From NCBI RefSeq assembly GCF_041915215.1, contig NZ_JAYSBV010000003.1: a stretch of 64,000 nt of DNA, one strand, 5' to 3'. Positions 9,221 to 17,599 of the stretch are shown here, in pieces. The notes under the pieces are model-generated. The model was not told the origin of the DNA and did not search any database. It worked only from the letters and a program-made list of their open reading frames with translations. Each line of letters opens with the position of its first letter. The first letter of the stretch is position 1. A program made the translations under genes and the position numbers. Source of the DNA: Zoogloea sp021286885 (GTDB taxonomy: Bacteria > Pseudomonadota > Gammaproteobacteria > Burkholderiales > Rhodocyclaceae).

Positions 9221-11360
9221 TGAATTCTCTCAGGAACAATTGCCGTAAACGTCTCAAAATTTGCCACCCCATCGGCTCCCAGTCCAAAGAAAAGCGGACG
9301 TAAACACGCTCACCAAACGCAGCGGGGGCCACTGAGCCCGGCAGCGCCAGGTCCATCAAGAACACACGCTGCAAAGTTTGTAGTCCTTCTTTGTCATTGG
9401 GTTGGGTTGGGATTTCTCCGCCGCCCCCTAAGCCAAGCGCGGGTGAGGGCAACTCCGTGACAGCCCCCGTTGCTTGGCGAACGATATGACTTGGGTAAGT
9501 GCTTTCGATTTGGTCTGCGTAGCGCAGCTCTAAATGATCAAGGCGTTGACGCACCAGATCAATATCGTCCTGGGTTATCACCACGCGTGCAATCAGCTCT
9601 TGCTTGTCCAGCACGTGCGCCACCAGAGCTCCTTGTTTTATAAACTGGCCCGGTAGATCGGCTGCTTTTGCAACCACCAGAATACCATCTGCTTCAGCGT
9701 GTACCAGCAAGCGGTCATGACGCTCTTTGACCCGAGCCAGCGTTGCTTGCTCCTGCTCCAGTTGGCGCAAGCTTAACCGGGCCTTGGCGGGGTCTGAGAA
9801 CTGTTCTGAGCGAAACCGGGCTTCTGCTTCGTCACAGCGTGCTTGCACCTGTTTTAACTCGGCTTCCAGTTCCGCATCAGACATGAGGAACAAAGGCGTT
9901 CCTGCGCGCACTTGATGGCCGGGCTGTACCAGCCATTCCTGGAAAAAACCATTCTCGGAGGCTCTGACCAAAGATTTTTCAGGGAGCCAAACCACCCCGT
10001 CTGCCCGTGTACTCAGGGGGAGTGGTATCACAAACAGCAACAGTAAAAGTGCCGCAATGCTTCCCCAATACACCCGATATGCGAACGATCGGCACTGCTC
10101 CAGTATGGGACTGCGGGATACATGCTTCCAGCTTTTCCAGGCAGGCTTGCATAACTGAGTAAAGGCGCTCCAAAGCGCGATCAGGACTCCAAAAATGAAA
10201 AATTTTTGCGCAACGAACAGCGCGATCCCAAAGGAGACGCCAAGTCGATAGCACCAGGCAATCGGTGTGTAAATTACAAACCATGTGCGCTCTCCATCTG
10301 CAGGCGTGGAGTGTTTCAATTCCCGGGCGCGATAGATGTATTTATCCCACAAGTAGGCAACGTACTTTTCGCCGCGCTGCCCTAGGTTGGGTATTTCAAT
10401 CAAGTCACACAGAACGTAGTATCCATCGTAACGTAGTAGCGGGTTTCCATTGATCCACAAAGTTGAAATCCCACTCACCATCATCACGTTATAGGCCACC
10501 GAACGCGCCAGCCCTGGCTCGACCAAAATCCAGACATATAGGGAAAGCGCAGCAAGCCACAGTTCGACCAAAATGCCAGCCCCGGCAACAATAGCCCTTT
10601 GATGTTTGGACGGAAACGCAGTTGTAGCGCTCAGATCCACATAGGGAACGGGGGCAAAAACCAGGAACATTAATCCGGCTTCATGAACTTGCGCCCCCCA
10701 CACCTTTGCTGCCAAGCCATGACCGATTTCGTGCAGGGCCTTTACTGCAGGATAAACCAAGAGAATCGCCAGCAGATTGGAAGCCGACAATAGCTGCCCG
10801 CTCATGTCATGGGTCAGCTCGGTCCAATGCTGAGCGGCAAGCACCAGTGCGGGTAATACGGTGAGCGCCCACACGAGCAAACCCACCTGGGAGAACAGCA
10901 GCCGTCCTACAGGCAGCATGCGCTCCAGTATGCGATTGGGGTCAAGTAGCGGGAGTTTAAGACTGAGTGGATTCAGCAGCAATTGTTTCAACTTTGCCCA
11001 CATGCGTTCCCGATGCCGCTCATACAGGGCTTTTGCGTCTGGCCGTACATTGACATGCAGCAAGTCTGCCGTGTGTAGTTGAACAAGCAGTTCGACGAAC
11101 TCATTCTGAGTGCAGTGATCGCCTACACCGTCAGTGTTTCCAGCTTCCCAAAGCTCTTGAGTGGTTTTGCTGCCGTCCATGGCCAGTAACAGACGGTAGG
11201 CTCCAGGGGAGATGCGATGGTGTTGCCCGCCTGACCGGTTTTGTATCACAAACCATACTTCACCCCGATAGACATGCCGATACATACGGGCTTGCGGAAT
11301 GAGTTTTGGGCGCAGCTGGGCAACGCTGTGCCACGAAGGGCTAAATAGACGACGACTCAT
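9213..11360 (-). CDS. PqqD-like / M50 site-2-protease-like / HlyD fusion membrane protein
   Basis: Multi-domain membrane protein of about 715 residues. A winged-helix, PqqD-like domain lies at roughly residues 25-105 (VIQNRSGGQHHRISPGAYR). A polytopic M50 metalloprotease-like core follows, with the zinc motif HEIGH at about 210 and the third-ligand motif NGNPLLRYDG at about 304, both intact. After a last TM segment (about 430-450) comes a HlyD-type periplasmic adaptor with a short coiled coil and lipoyl-like halves. I chose the ATG at 11360 because it overlaps the upstream stop as ATGA; a start at 11420 would only add 20 residues inside the neighbour. PqqD-like domains bind leader peptides in RiPP systems, so it may recognise or cleave the exported substrate. 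That is inference. Confidence 0.85.
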   Translation of the reverse strand: MSRRLFSPSWHSVAQLRPKLIPQARMYRHVYRGEVWFVIQNRSGGQHHRISPGAYRLLLAMDGSKTTQELWEAGNTDGVGDHCTQNEFVELLVQLHTADLLHVNVRPDAKALYERHRERMWAKLKQLLLNPLSLKLPLLDPNRILERMLPVGRLLFSQVGLLVWALTVLPALVLAAQHWTELTHDMSGQLLSASNLLAILLVYPAVKALHEIGHGLAAKVWGAQVHEAGLMFLVFAPVPYVDLSATTAFPSKHQRAIVAGAGILVELWLAALSLYVWILVEPGLARSVAYNVMMVSGISTLWINGNPLLRYDGYYVLCDLIEIPNLGQRGEKYVAYLWDKYIYRARELKHSTPADGERTWFVIYTPIAWCYRLGVSFGIALFVAQKFFIFGVLIALWSAFTQLCKPAWKSWKHVSRSPILEQCRSFAYRVYWGSIAALLLLLFVIPLPLSTRADGVVWLPEKSLVRASENGFFQEWLVQPGHQVRAGTPLFLMSDAELEAELKQVQARCDEAEARFRSEQFSDPAKARLSLRQLEQEQATLARVKERHDRLLVHAEADGILVVAKAADLPGQFIKQGALVAHVLDKQELIARVVITQDDIDLVRQRLDHLELRYADQIESTYPSHIVRQATGAVTELPSPALGLGGGGEIPTQPNDKEGLQTLQRVFLMDLALPGSVAPAAFGERVYVRFSLDWEPMGWQILRRLRQLFLREFSV

Positions 11361-13213
11361 GGCAACCACTTCCAAGTCTGCAGGGTCAGCCAGTCTGTGA
11401 ACTCGTGGGTAAGAATCCATCCAAGGGCGCGCTCACCTGCCTGGATCTTTCCGATGCCCTCCATGCCTGGACGAAGCCTTTGGGAAGCTTCATCCAGACG
11501 CGCCTCAACCCGAAAGAAGTTTTTCCCCTCTTCTGTTTGAGCAACAGGAAGCATCTTCACCACTTCAAAACCGATAGGCTCACCAGCAATCCCTGTCATC
11601 ACCAGCTGACCACGTTGGGCGGTTTGAATGTAGCGAATATCTCTTTCGTCCACTCGCAAGACGACTCGATAGCTGTTTAGTGGTGCGATTTCGAACAGGG
11701 TTTTTCCTGTTTCAATGGGAGCCCCTATTTGTTGACTCAAATCCCCAGAAACTACATATCCTGCAAACGGGGCGCTGATGCGGGCTCGTTGTATTTTTTC
11801 GGTGACCAAGGCCAGTTGGGCGTTGGCTTGACGGACCTGCGCGCTCAGTATCTGGATGGATGCCAGCTCATGATTGGCAGTCGCTTCTTGAAGTTTGTTT
11901 TGGTATTGATCCCGTTCGCTGCTCCAGCGGACTTCCTCCATCTTGAGCTGTCGATCATCCAGGCGTGCCAGTTCTTGGCCTTCCTTCACCGTATCGCCTG
12001 CACGCACGCTGGCTGATGCTAAAAAACCGTCGAAAGGCGCTGCGGCAACCCGCTGAATCTCACCTTCAATGAGGGTGCGTGCTGAAACACGATGCTCTAT
12101 TGGTATCAGCATCAAGAGGGTGAACGCGAGAGTGGCCAGCGCGGAGAACTTCCACACCAAGTGCTGAGGCCCAAATAAACGCTCAAAAAGCTTTTCAGTA
12201 TCAAACCTGAAGCGCTGCCAGGAGTTATGTCTGGCATCATTCTTGAGTTTTATGACCGGTGCAATCAAACCAGAGAATGCTTCTAGCCAAGCAAGATCTG
12301 CCTCAGAAAAAAAACCTTGGGAACGCTCCAGACACAGAATGGCTACGCAGTGATTACCGTGTAGCAAAGGAAAAGAGAGCACTGCTTCTGCCCCGGTTTG
12401 AGCAAGTAACTCCGTGTGGCACCGAGACTCTTGAGATAAGGCGGGGGGCGTCGAGTCCACGTGTGTGGATGATGTTGTCTGGATAGCAAAACCTGCATCC
12501 AGAGCTTCTTCTAAAGCCGCCGTATAGGCTTTGGATAGCGGGGTGTTGCGCTCGAAACCAGCCGCATCAGACAAGGCCTGGAGGCGGACCTGGGCAGTGT
12601 GCACATGGCCATATGCCACACGTGAGCATCCAAGGGTACGTGCAATCGCATTGATCAGATCAAAAACACCTTGCTGTAAGGGCCCCGCCTGCAAGGCAAT
12701 TGCCAGCACTTCAAGTACGGATGCGTAGCGTAATCGCTCTTGCTTGAGTTCATCAAACTGCCCTTGAGCAAGCATGTTGATGAGCCAAGCACTGCCCCAG
12801 TGAATGTTGCGCAACAATTGCTGGGCCCCCGCTTCGGTGCTTTCCAGCTCCAGAGCCACGACGCCAAGTGTACGGTCTGTGTTAATCAGGGGGTAAGCCA
12901 CATACCAAAACCCTGAACGCTCAGTGACTTGCGTAAGCACGCCACATTGCTGGCGCAGGCAGTCTTCAATGACACCGCCTAAATGGCTCATTTGCGCTAC
13001 TTGGGGCCAAACTGCGAGGGGCGCATAGGCACGAGCCTCCGCACTTTCAACCAAAATGGCTGCATTATGCACCCGATCCTGACTTTTTCCGATCAGGCCC
13101 AGCCAGGCCTGAAATCTGCCAGCCAATGTGGGGGCGGTTAAAAACGCATTCCAGGTTTGAGGGTCTAGGGGCGCAGAGGCACTGGTGGATTTAAAATTGT
13201 CAGCGTGCATCAT
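11357..13213 (-). CDS. GAF-domain / HlyD-family adaptor protein
   Basis: About 618 residues in two parts. The first 350 residues are cytoplasmic and contain one clear GAF-like region (about 165-325, e.g. EAVLSFPLLHGNHCVAILC) and possibly a second, degenerate one before it. One TM segment (about 353-373) is followed by a HlyD/membrane-fusion module: PFDGFLASASVRAGDTVKEG, a coiled coil (about 420-480), then RISAPFAGYVVSG and the beta-barrel part. A ligand-sensing GAF domain on an export adaptor is unusual. AGGAAGG lies six bases before the ATG at 13213, which shares one base with the tolC stop (TGATG). It is the second gene of the operon. Confidence 0.85.
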   Translation of the reverse strand: MMHADNFKSTSASAPLDPQTWNAFLTAPTLAGRFQAWLGLIGKSQDRVHNAAILVESAEARAYAPLAVWPQVAQMSHLGGVIEDCLRQQCGVLTQVTERSGFWYVAYPLINTDRTLGVVALELESTEAGAQQLLRNIHWGSAWLINMLAQGQFDELKQERLRYASVLEVLAIALQAGPLQQGVFDLINAIARTLGCSRVAYGHVHTAQVRLQALSDAAGFERNTPLSKAYTAALEEALDAGFAIQTTSSTHVDSTPPALSQESRCHTELLAQTGAEAVLSFPLLHGNHCVAILCLERSQGFFSEADLAWLEAFSGLIAPVIKLKNDARHNSWQRFRFDTEKLFERLFGPQHLVWKFSALATLAFTLLMLIPIEHRVSARTLIEGEIQRVAAAPFDGFLASASVRAGDTVKEGQELARLDDRQLKMEEVRWSSERDQYQNKLQEATANHELASIQILSAQVRQANAQLALVTEKIQRARISAPFAGYVVSGDLSQQIGAPIETGKTLFEIAPLNSYRVVLRVDERDIRYIQTAQRGQLVMTGIAGEPIGFEVVKMLPVAQTEEGKNFFRVEARLDEASQRLRPGMEGIGKIQAGERALGWILTHEFTDWLTLQTWKWLP

Positions 13214-14622
13214 CAACCTTCCTGTTGAGGCGGTTTGACACTCATCTCGATCTGAAATCGTGAGTCAATTTCGCGCAGCACATCCTGGGCAACCAAGCCG
13301 GCCGCGGCTTTGAGTTTGAGACGAGTTAATATTTCGTCGTAGGCTGCCTTGCGCCAGTCACGCACTGCAGAAGCCCAGTTAGCTTCCGCCTGGCGTTCGT
13401 CTGCTTCGGTTTTTATTTCTTGGCTGACGCCGCGCATTGCAGCCTTAATCTGAATAAGGCCTGCGCGTACTGCTTGTTCTCCTGCACTTAGTTTGGCTCG
13501 CGCGGCTAACCAGCCATACCAGGCCTGTTTAGCGGCCAAAATGCTGTTTCTGCGAGCCGACTCCATTTCATGTCTAGCCTTTTCTTTTTGGGCCACGGCT
13601 TCGTCCACCCGGGCGGTTTGAGCGCCCCCTGAGTAGATGGGAAGTTGTAATTGCAGCCCTATGGTTGCGGTTTTGATGTCATATCCCGCCTGCCCCGGAA
13701 ATCCTCCAATTTGCTGACTGTTCTTACCATAGCTGGCCTGAAGGTCGAGCGTGGGTTCGTGTCCGGCCCTTTGCTTTCTTACTTCATCGGCAGAGACATT
13801 AAAGGAGGCCATGGCTGCCAATAGCGCCGGGTTGCGTGTATCCACCAACGCCAGCCAATCATCCAGCCGCGAAGGCTCCATTGCGGCAGGTTTATAGTCC
13901 GAAGCGAGTTGAGGGAGTTTTTGCGTATCTGGCCAAGCGCCCAGAATTTGCTCCAAAGCGGCCTGCTTTAAGTGAAAATCTGATTCTGCTGCGGTGTGTT
14001 CGGCCTGCGCCATTTCAAATTTGGATCGAGCTTCTTCTGCTTGAGGGGCTCCTACCAAGCCCTGTTCACTCCCTCGCAGCATTGAGCGCCAAGTAATGTA
14101 TTGTGCCTGTACCATCAGCCCTTGGGACCAAACGGCATCGCGTGCGGCCAGTAACTCGAACCAAGCGGTGGTCAGACGGATAAAGAGCTCTTGTTCGGCC
14201 TGACTGAACTGATGCTGGGCTTGTTGCAAGCCTGAAGCAGACTGGTGCAAGCCAATAATGTTGGCATGGCGCCAAACAGGTTGAGTTAACGTGATCTGAG
14301 CGGTGTTGTTATTGTATCCATCGTTCAGCGTGGGAATTTGGCCTGTTTTTGTCTTGTATTCACGCTGGTTGTCGTTGGAGCTCAGGTTGGCGGTAATTTG
14401 AGGTAGCAGCGCTGCCCGCGCTTGTCCCCTGCGGGCCTCCGCTGCACCAAGCCCTGTTTGAACCCCCAAATACGTGGGGTCGCTTTGAACTGCCTGCAAA
14501 AATAAGGTCTCTAGCGATTGCCCCCAGGCACAGGAAGAGGCAAAACTGCTTCCAAGTAACAACACATATGCAGCCCACCGACGCTGTCGGATGAAGCGTC
14601 TGACCTTTGTCGATCTTGTCAT
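13213..14622 (-). CDS. TolC family outer-membrane channel protein
   Basis: First gene of the four-gene secretion operon, 469 residues. A signal peptide (about residues 1-34, ending SSCAWGQS) is followed by two internally similar halves of long Ala/Gln/Glu-rich helices, as in TolC-type channels of type I secretion systems. Typical motifs include ARRGQARAALLPQITANLS near the N-terminus and LQLPIYSGGAQTARVDEA in the middle. It should form the outer-membrane duct served by the HlyD-like proteins encoded next. Codon choice and GC are lower than in dnaQ just upstream, consistent with an acquired operon. Confidence 0.9.
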   Translation of the reverse strand: MTRSTKVRRFIRQRRWAAYVLLLGSSFASSCAWGQSLETLFLQAVQSDPTYLGVQTGLGAAEARRGQARAALLPQITANLSSNDNQREYKTKTGQIPTLNDGYNNNTAQITLTQPVWRHANIIGLHQSASGLQQAQHQFSQAEQELFIRLTTAWFELLAARDAVWSQGLMVQAQYITWRSMLRGSEQGLVGAPQAEEARSKFEMAQAEHTAAESDFHLKQAALEQILGAWPDTQKLPQLASDYKPAAMEPSRLDDWLALVDTRNPALLAAMASFNVSADEVRKQRAGHEPTLDLQASYGKNSQQIGGFPGQAGYDIKTATIGLQLQLPIYSGGAQTARVDEAVAQKEKARHEMESARRNSILAAKQAWYGWLAARAKLSAGEQAVRAGLIQIKAAMRGVSQEIKTEADERQAEANWASAVRDWRKAAYDEILTRLKLKAAAGLVAQDVLREIDSRFQIEMSVKPPQQEG

Positions 14623-14634
14623 ACTCTAAGGCAT

Positions 14635-14666
14635 GGTCGGACAGACAGGAACAAACGCTTCCGACC
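14635..14666 (-). promoter_or_regulatory. Inverted repeat in the leader of the secretion operon
   Basis: GGTCGGA (14635-14641) and TCCGACC (14660-14666) are perfect inverted copies 18 bases apart, just upstream of the tolC start. Further upstream, TATACA (minus strand of 14686-14691) is a candidate -10 box without a convincing -35. A smaller inverted repeat, ATGCT-TACGT-AGCAT, lies at 14701-14715. These may be operator sites or leader structures. The intergenic stretch 14623-14779 is AT-rich compared with its surroundings. Confidence 0.35.
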
Positions 14667-14779
14667 GTTAAAATTTGGACAAAGCTGTATAACACATCAT
14701 ATGCTTACGTAGCATAACGAAAATTAAAGCAAAACAACATGTTTAACAATTTTGAATAAATTGCATGGTGGCATGACTG

Positions 14780-15502
14780 CTATGCGGACTCTTGAGGGGG
14801 CTCAATCCACAAACACAAGCCTTTGTTCGCCTTGGCGATTTCACCCAGCACACGACTGTGGCCTTCCAGTTCAGCCTCGGAGGCACGTAGCACCTTGATG
14901 GGGGGGCGTTCGGCCAGGAGGGCGCCGCCTTCATCGTCGGTGCGCGGGGCGGGTTCTTCCTCGGCCATGATGAGGCTGTCCTGGCCTCGGGTCATGGCCA
15001 GGTACACGTCAGCCAGCAACTCCGAGTCGAGCAAGGCGCCGTGGAGTTCCCGGTGGGTGTTGTCGATCGCGTAGCGTTCGCACAGGGCGTTCAGCGATGC
15101 TTTTTTGCCCGGATTCTGTTCCTTGGCGAGACGCAGGGTGTCGATCACGCCGCTGCACAGCACGTCCAGCTTGGGGCGGCCCAACAGGCCCAGCTCGTGG
15201 TTGAGGAAGCCCACGTCGAAGGCCGCGTTGTGGATCACCAGTTCGCCGCCGCGCACAAAGTCTTCAAAAGACTCGGCCACGTCCTTGAACAGGGGTTTGT
15301 CGGCCAGGAAGGCGTCGGTAATCCCGTGCACCGCCATGGCTTCGGGGTTCACCAGGCGCTCCGGGTTGATATAGACGTGGTAATGGCGGCCGGTGAGTTT
15401 GCGGTCGATGATTTCCACGCAGCCGATTTCGATCACCCGGTCGCCGGTTTTCCAGTCGAGGCCAGTGGTTTCGGTATCGAGTACGATTTGTCTTGCGTTC
15501 AT
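14780..15502 (-). CDS. dnaQ: DNA polymerase III epsilon subunit (proofreading 3'-5' exonuclease)
   Basis: Proofreading exonuclease of the replicative polymerase, 240 residues, the usual length for DnaQ. Motif I is LDTETTGLDW near the start, followed by RVIEIGCVEI, which is typical of the epsilon subunit. The motif II region reads IHNAAFDVGFLNHEL and motif III HGALLDSELLADVYL (H-x4-D type). The C-terminal tail, which in E. coli binds the polymerase alpha subunit, is present. It lies downstream of rnhA on the same strand with 48 bp between, a common betaproteobacterial order. Confidence 0.95.
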   Translation of the reverse strand: MNARQIVLDTETTGLDWKTGDRVIEIGCVEIIDRKLTGRHYHVYINPERLVNPEAMAVHGITDAFLADKPLFKDVAESFEDFVRGGELVIHNAAFDVGFLNHELGLLGRPKLDVLCSGVIDTLRLAKEQNPGKKASLNALCERYAIDNTHRELHGALLDSELLADVYLAMTRGQDSLIMAEEEPAPRTDDEGGALLAERPPIKVLRASEAELEGHSRVLGEIAKANKGLCLWIEPPQESA

Positions 15503-15550
15503 GCGTTCGGGGGCTTATGCGTTCAGGCAAATTTGTTTTTATGAAAGGGC

Positions 15551-16009
15551 TCAGCCCTGCACGGGTTGGCGGGTCTTGCGCACGGCCTCCACGCCGCGCC
15601 GGGCGAGCTCATCGGCCCGCTCGTTTTCCGGGTGGCCGGCGTGGCCCTTGACCCACAGCCATTTCACCTGATGCTGGCCCGCGAGTGCGTCCAGGGTGCG
15701 CCATAGGTCGGCGTTTTTAACGGGCTCTTTGGAGGCGGTTTTCCAGCCCCGGGCCTTCCAGCCGTGAATCCACTCGGAAATGCCCTTCTGCACGTACTGG
15801 GAGTCGGTATAGACCCGGGCCGACACGGGCCGCTTGAGGGCTTCGAGGGCGCGGATCACTGCCAGCAGTTCCATCCGGTTGTTGGTGGTATCGGGTTCAC
15901 CGCCCCAGAGTTCTTTCTCGTGGGAGCCGGCGCGCAGGATGGCACCCCAGCCGCCGGGGCCCGGGTTGCCCGAGCAGGCCCCATCGGTGTAAATATCAAT
16001 TTCGTCCAA
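15551..16009 (-). CDS. rnhA: Ribonuclease HI
   Basis: Cleaves the RNA strand of RNA-DNA hybrids. At 152 residues it has the normal length for bacterial RNase HI. Catalytic residues are in place: Asp in IYTDGACSGNPGPGGW, Glu in NNRMELLAVI, Asp in VYTDSQYV, and the later Asp in GHPENERADELAR. The start is a TTG at 16009 that lies within the end of the methyltransferase gene, overlapping it by 14 bp, so translation is likely coupled. Confidence 0.95.
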   Translation of the reverse strand: MDEIDIYTDGACSGNPGPGGWGAILRAGSHEKELWGGEPDTTNNRMELLAVIRALEALKRPVSARVYTDSQYVQKGISEWIHGWKARGWKTASKEPVKNADLWRTLDALAGQHQVKWLWVKGHAGHPENERADELARRGVEAVRKTRQPVQG

Positions 16010-16763
16010 AATCTTGTTCGTCCATGGTTTTTTGAGGGTCGGGCTGGCGCCCTACCCGGCTCACCAGCGGCGCCAGCGCCCGGGCCCGGGCGAGGCGATC
16101 CCACTTAGGCATGATGAGGCGCATTCCCTGCACCCGCTTGACGGCCTGAAGCACATACACCCCGCCGGCAAAGCCGCACCAGCGTTCTCCGGCCCGCTCC
16201 ACAAAGCGCAGACGCTGCAGCCATTCGGCCTCGGTCTGGGCGGGGATGAAGCAGCCGGCACTCTGGTGGCCGGGCTCAAAGCTGAGCAGCTCCAGCCAAT
16301 CCTTGATGCGGCGGGTGGAAAGATACTGGCCGTGCCACGGATAGCTGCCGCTCTCGCCCTTCAGCCGACGACGCAGGCCAAACAGGCTCACCGGGTTGAA
16401 GCCGGTGATGATGAGCTGCCCTTCGGGCACCAGCACCCGTTCCACTTCGCGCAGTACATGATGGGGATGGTGGGCAAATTCGAGCACATGGGCCAGCACC
16501 ACCAGATCCAGGCTCTGGCTTTCGAAGGGCAGCGCCGCGTAGTCGGTTTCCACCTGCACTCGCCCCGCCCCGGCCCGCAGGCGCAGGGGCATTCGATTGG
16601 CGCGCAGGAAGTCGCATTCGGGAATGCCCAGCTGGACAGCGTTATAGCCAAACACGTCCACGACCATGCGGTCGAGACATGCGGCCTCCCAGTCCATCAC
16701 ATGACGCCCCAGGGGCGTTTCCAGCCAGGCGTGCAGCCCGGGAAAGGATTCAAGCGGTGACAT
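15996..16763 (-). CDS. Class I SAM-dependent methyltransferase
   Basis: Predicted methyltransferase of 255 residues with a Methyltransf_11-like core: the SAM-contact region is diverged, but LDLVVLAHVLEFAHHPHHVL and LVPEGQLIITGFNPVSLFG are typical post-I motifs of this group. The same family is regularly found between gloB and rnhA in proteobacteria; its substrate is unknown to me. It is transcribed divergently from gloB across a 74-bp gap and overlaps rnhA downstream. Confidence 0.85.
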   Translation of the reverse strand: MSPLESFPGLHAWLETPLGRHVMDWEAACLDRMVVDVFGYNAVQLGIPECDFLRANRMPLRLRAGAGRVQVETDYAALPFESQSLDLVVLAHVLEFAHHPHHVLREVERVLVPEGQLIITGFNPVSLFGLRRRLKGESGSYPWHGQYLSTRRIKDWLELLSFEPGHQSAGCFIPAQTEAEWLQRLRFVERAGERWCGFAGGVYVLQAVKRVQGMRLIMPKWDRLARARALAPLVSRVGRQPDPQKTMDEQDFGRN

Positions 16764-16837
16764 GAATGCAGAGTAGGAGCATGCAGTAGAGATAAAACCG
16801 TCGTTTGTGTCTTGGGTTTGGGTGTTAGAATTGCCGG

Positions 16838-17599
16838 ATGCAGATTATCCCTCTTCCCGCGTTTCGCGATAACTATATCTGGTTGCTGCGTGATGACCGG
16901 CACGCAGTAGTTGTAGACCCGGGCGATGCCGCGCCGGTGCTGGACTACCTGGAGGCCGAGGGCCTGAGCTTGTCCGCCGTGCTGATCACCCACTTCCACC
17001 CGGATCATACCGCCGGTGTGGGCGCCCTGCTGGCCCGCCATCCTGCCCCCGTGTACGGGCCCAGGCAGGAAGCCATTGCTGGCGTGAGTCATCCGGTAGG
17101 TGAAGGGGATGAAATCCTGTGCGAAGGGCTGGGTTTGCGGCTCCAGGTGCTGGATGTCCCCGGTCACACCCTGGGCCATGTAGCCTACTACGCACCGGGG
17201 CTGCTGTTTTGCGGCGACACCCTGTTTGGGGCGGGCTGTGGTCGGGTTCTGGGCAGCACACCCCAGGCGCTTTACGCATCCTTGCAGCGCATTGCAGCCC
17301 TGCCCGGCGACACCCAAGTGTATTGCACCCATGAGTACACCCTGGCCAACCTCGCCTTTGCTGCGGCTGTCGAGCCAGGCAATGCGGCGGTGGCGAAGCG
17401 CGTGGCTGCGTGCGAAGCACAGCGGGCTGCACAGGTGGCAACCGTGCCCTTCCCCCTGGCGGGCGAGTTCGAGACCAACCCCTTCCTGCGGGCCGACCAG
17501 CCCCAGGTGCGGGCCCGGGCCGAGCAAGAGGCCGGTACTTCCCTAGGCGCCGCCGAAGCCGTATTCACCGTCTTGCGGGACTGGAAAAACCGTTTCTGA
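16838..17599 (+). CDS. gloB: Hydroxyacylglutathione hydrolase (glyoxalase II)
   Basis: Second enzyme of the glyoxalase pathway: hydrolyses S-lactoylglutathione to lactate and glutathione. At 253 residues it has the family length. The N-terminus IIPLPAFRDNYIWLL is characteristic, and the metal motif THFHPDHTAG follows at about residue 51. Further metal ligands are the His of VPGHTLGHVAYY and the Asp of LLFCGDTLFGAGCGR, and the substrate-binding region is YCTHEYTLANLAFA. Its last 57 bases overlap the convergent diguanylate cyclase gene. Confidence 0.95.
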   Translation: MQIIPLPAFRDNYIWLLRDDRHAVVVDPGDAAPVLDYLEAEGLSLSAVLITHFHPDHTAGVGALLARHPAPVYGPRQEAIAGVSHPVGEGDEILCEGLGLRLQVLDVPGHTLGHVAYYAPGLLFCGDTLFGAGCGRVLGSTPQALYASLQRIAALPGDTQVYCTHEYTLANLAFAAAVEPGNAAVAKRVAACEAQRAAQVATVPFPLAGEFETNPFLRADQPQVRARAEQEAGTSLGAAEAVFTVLRDWKNRF

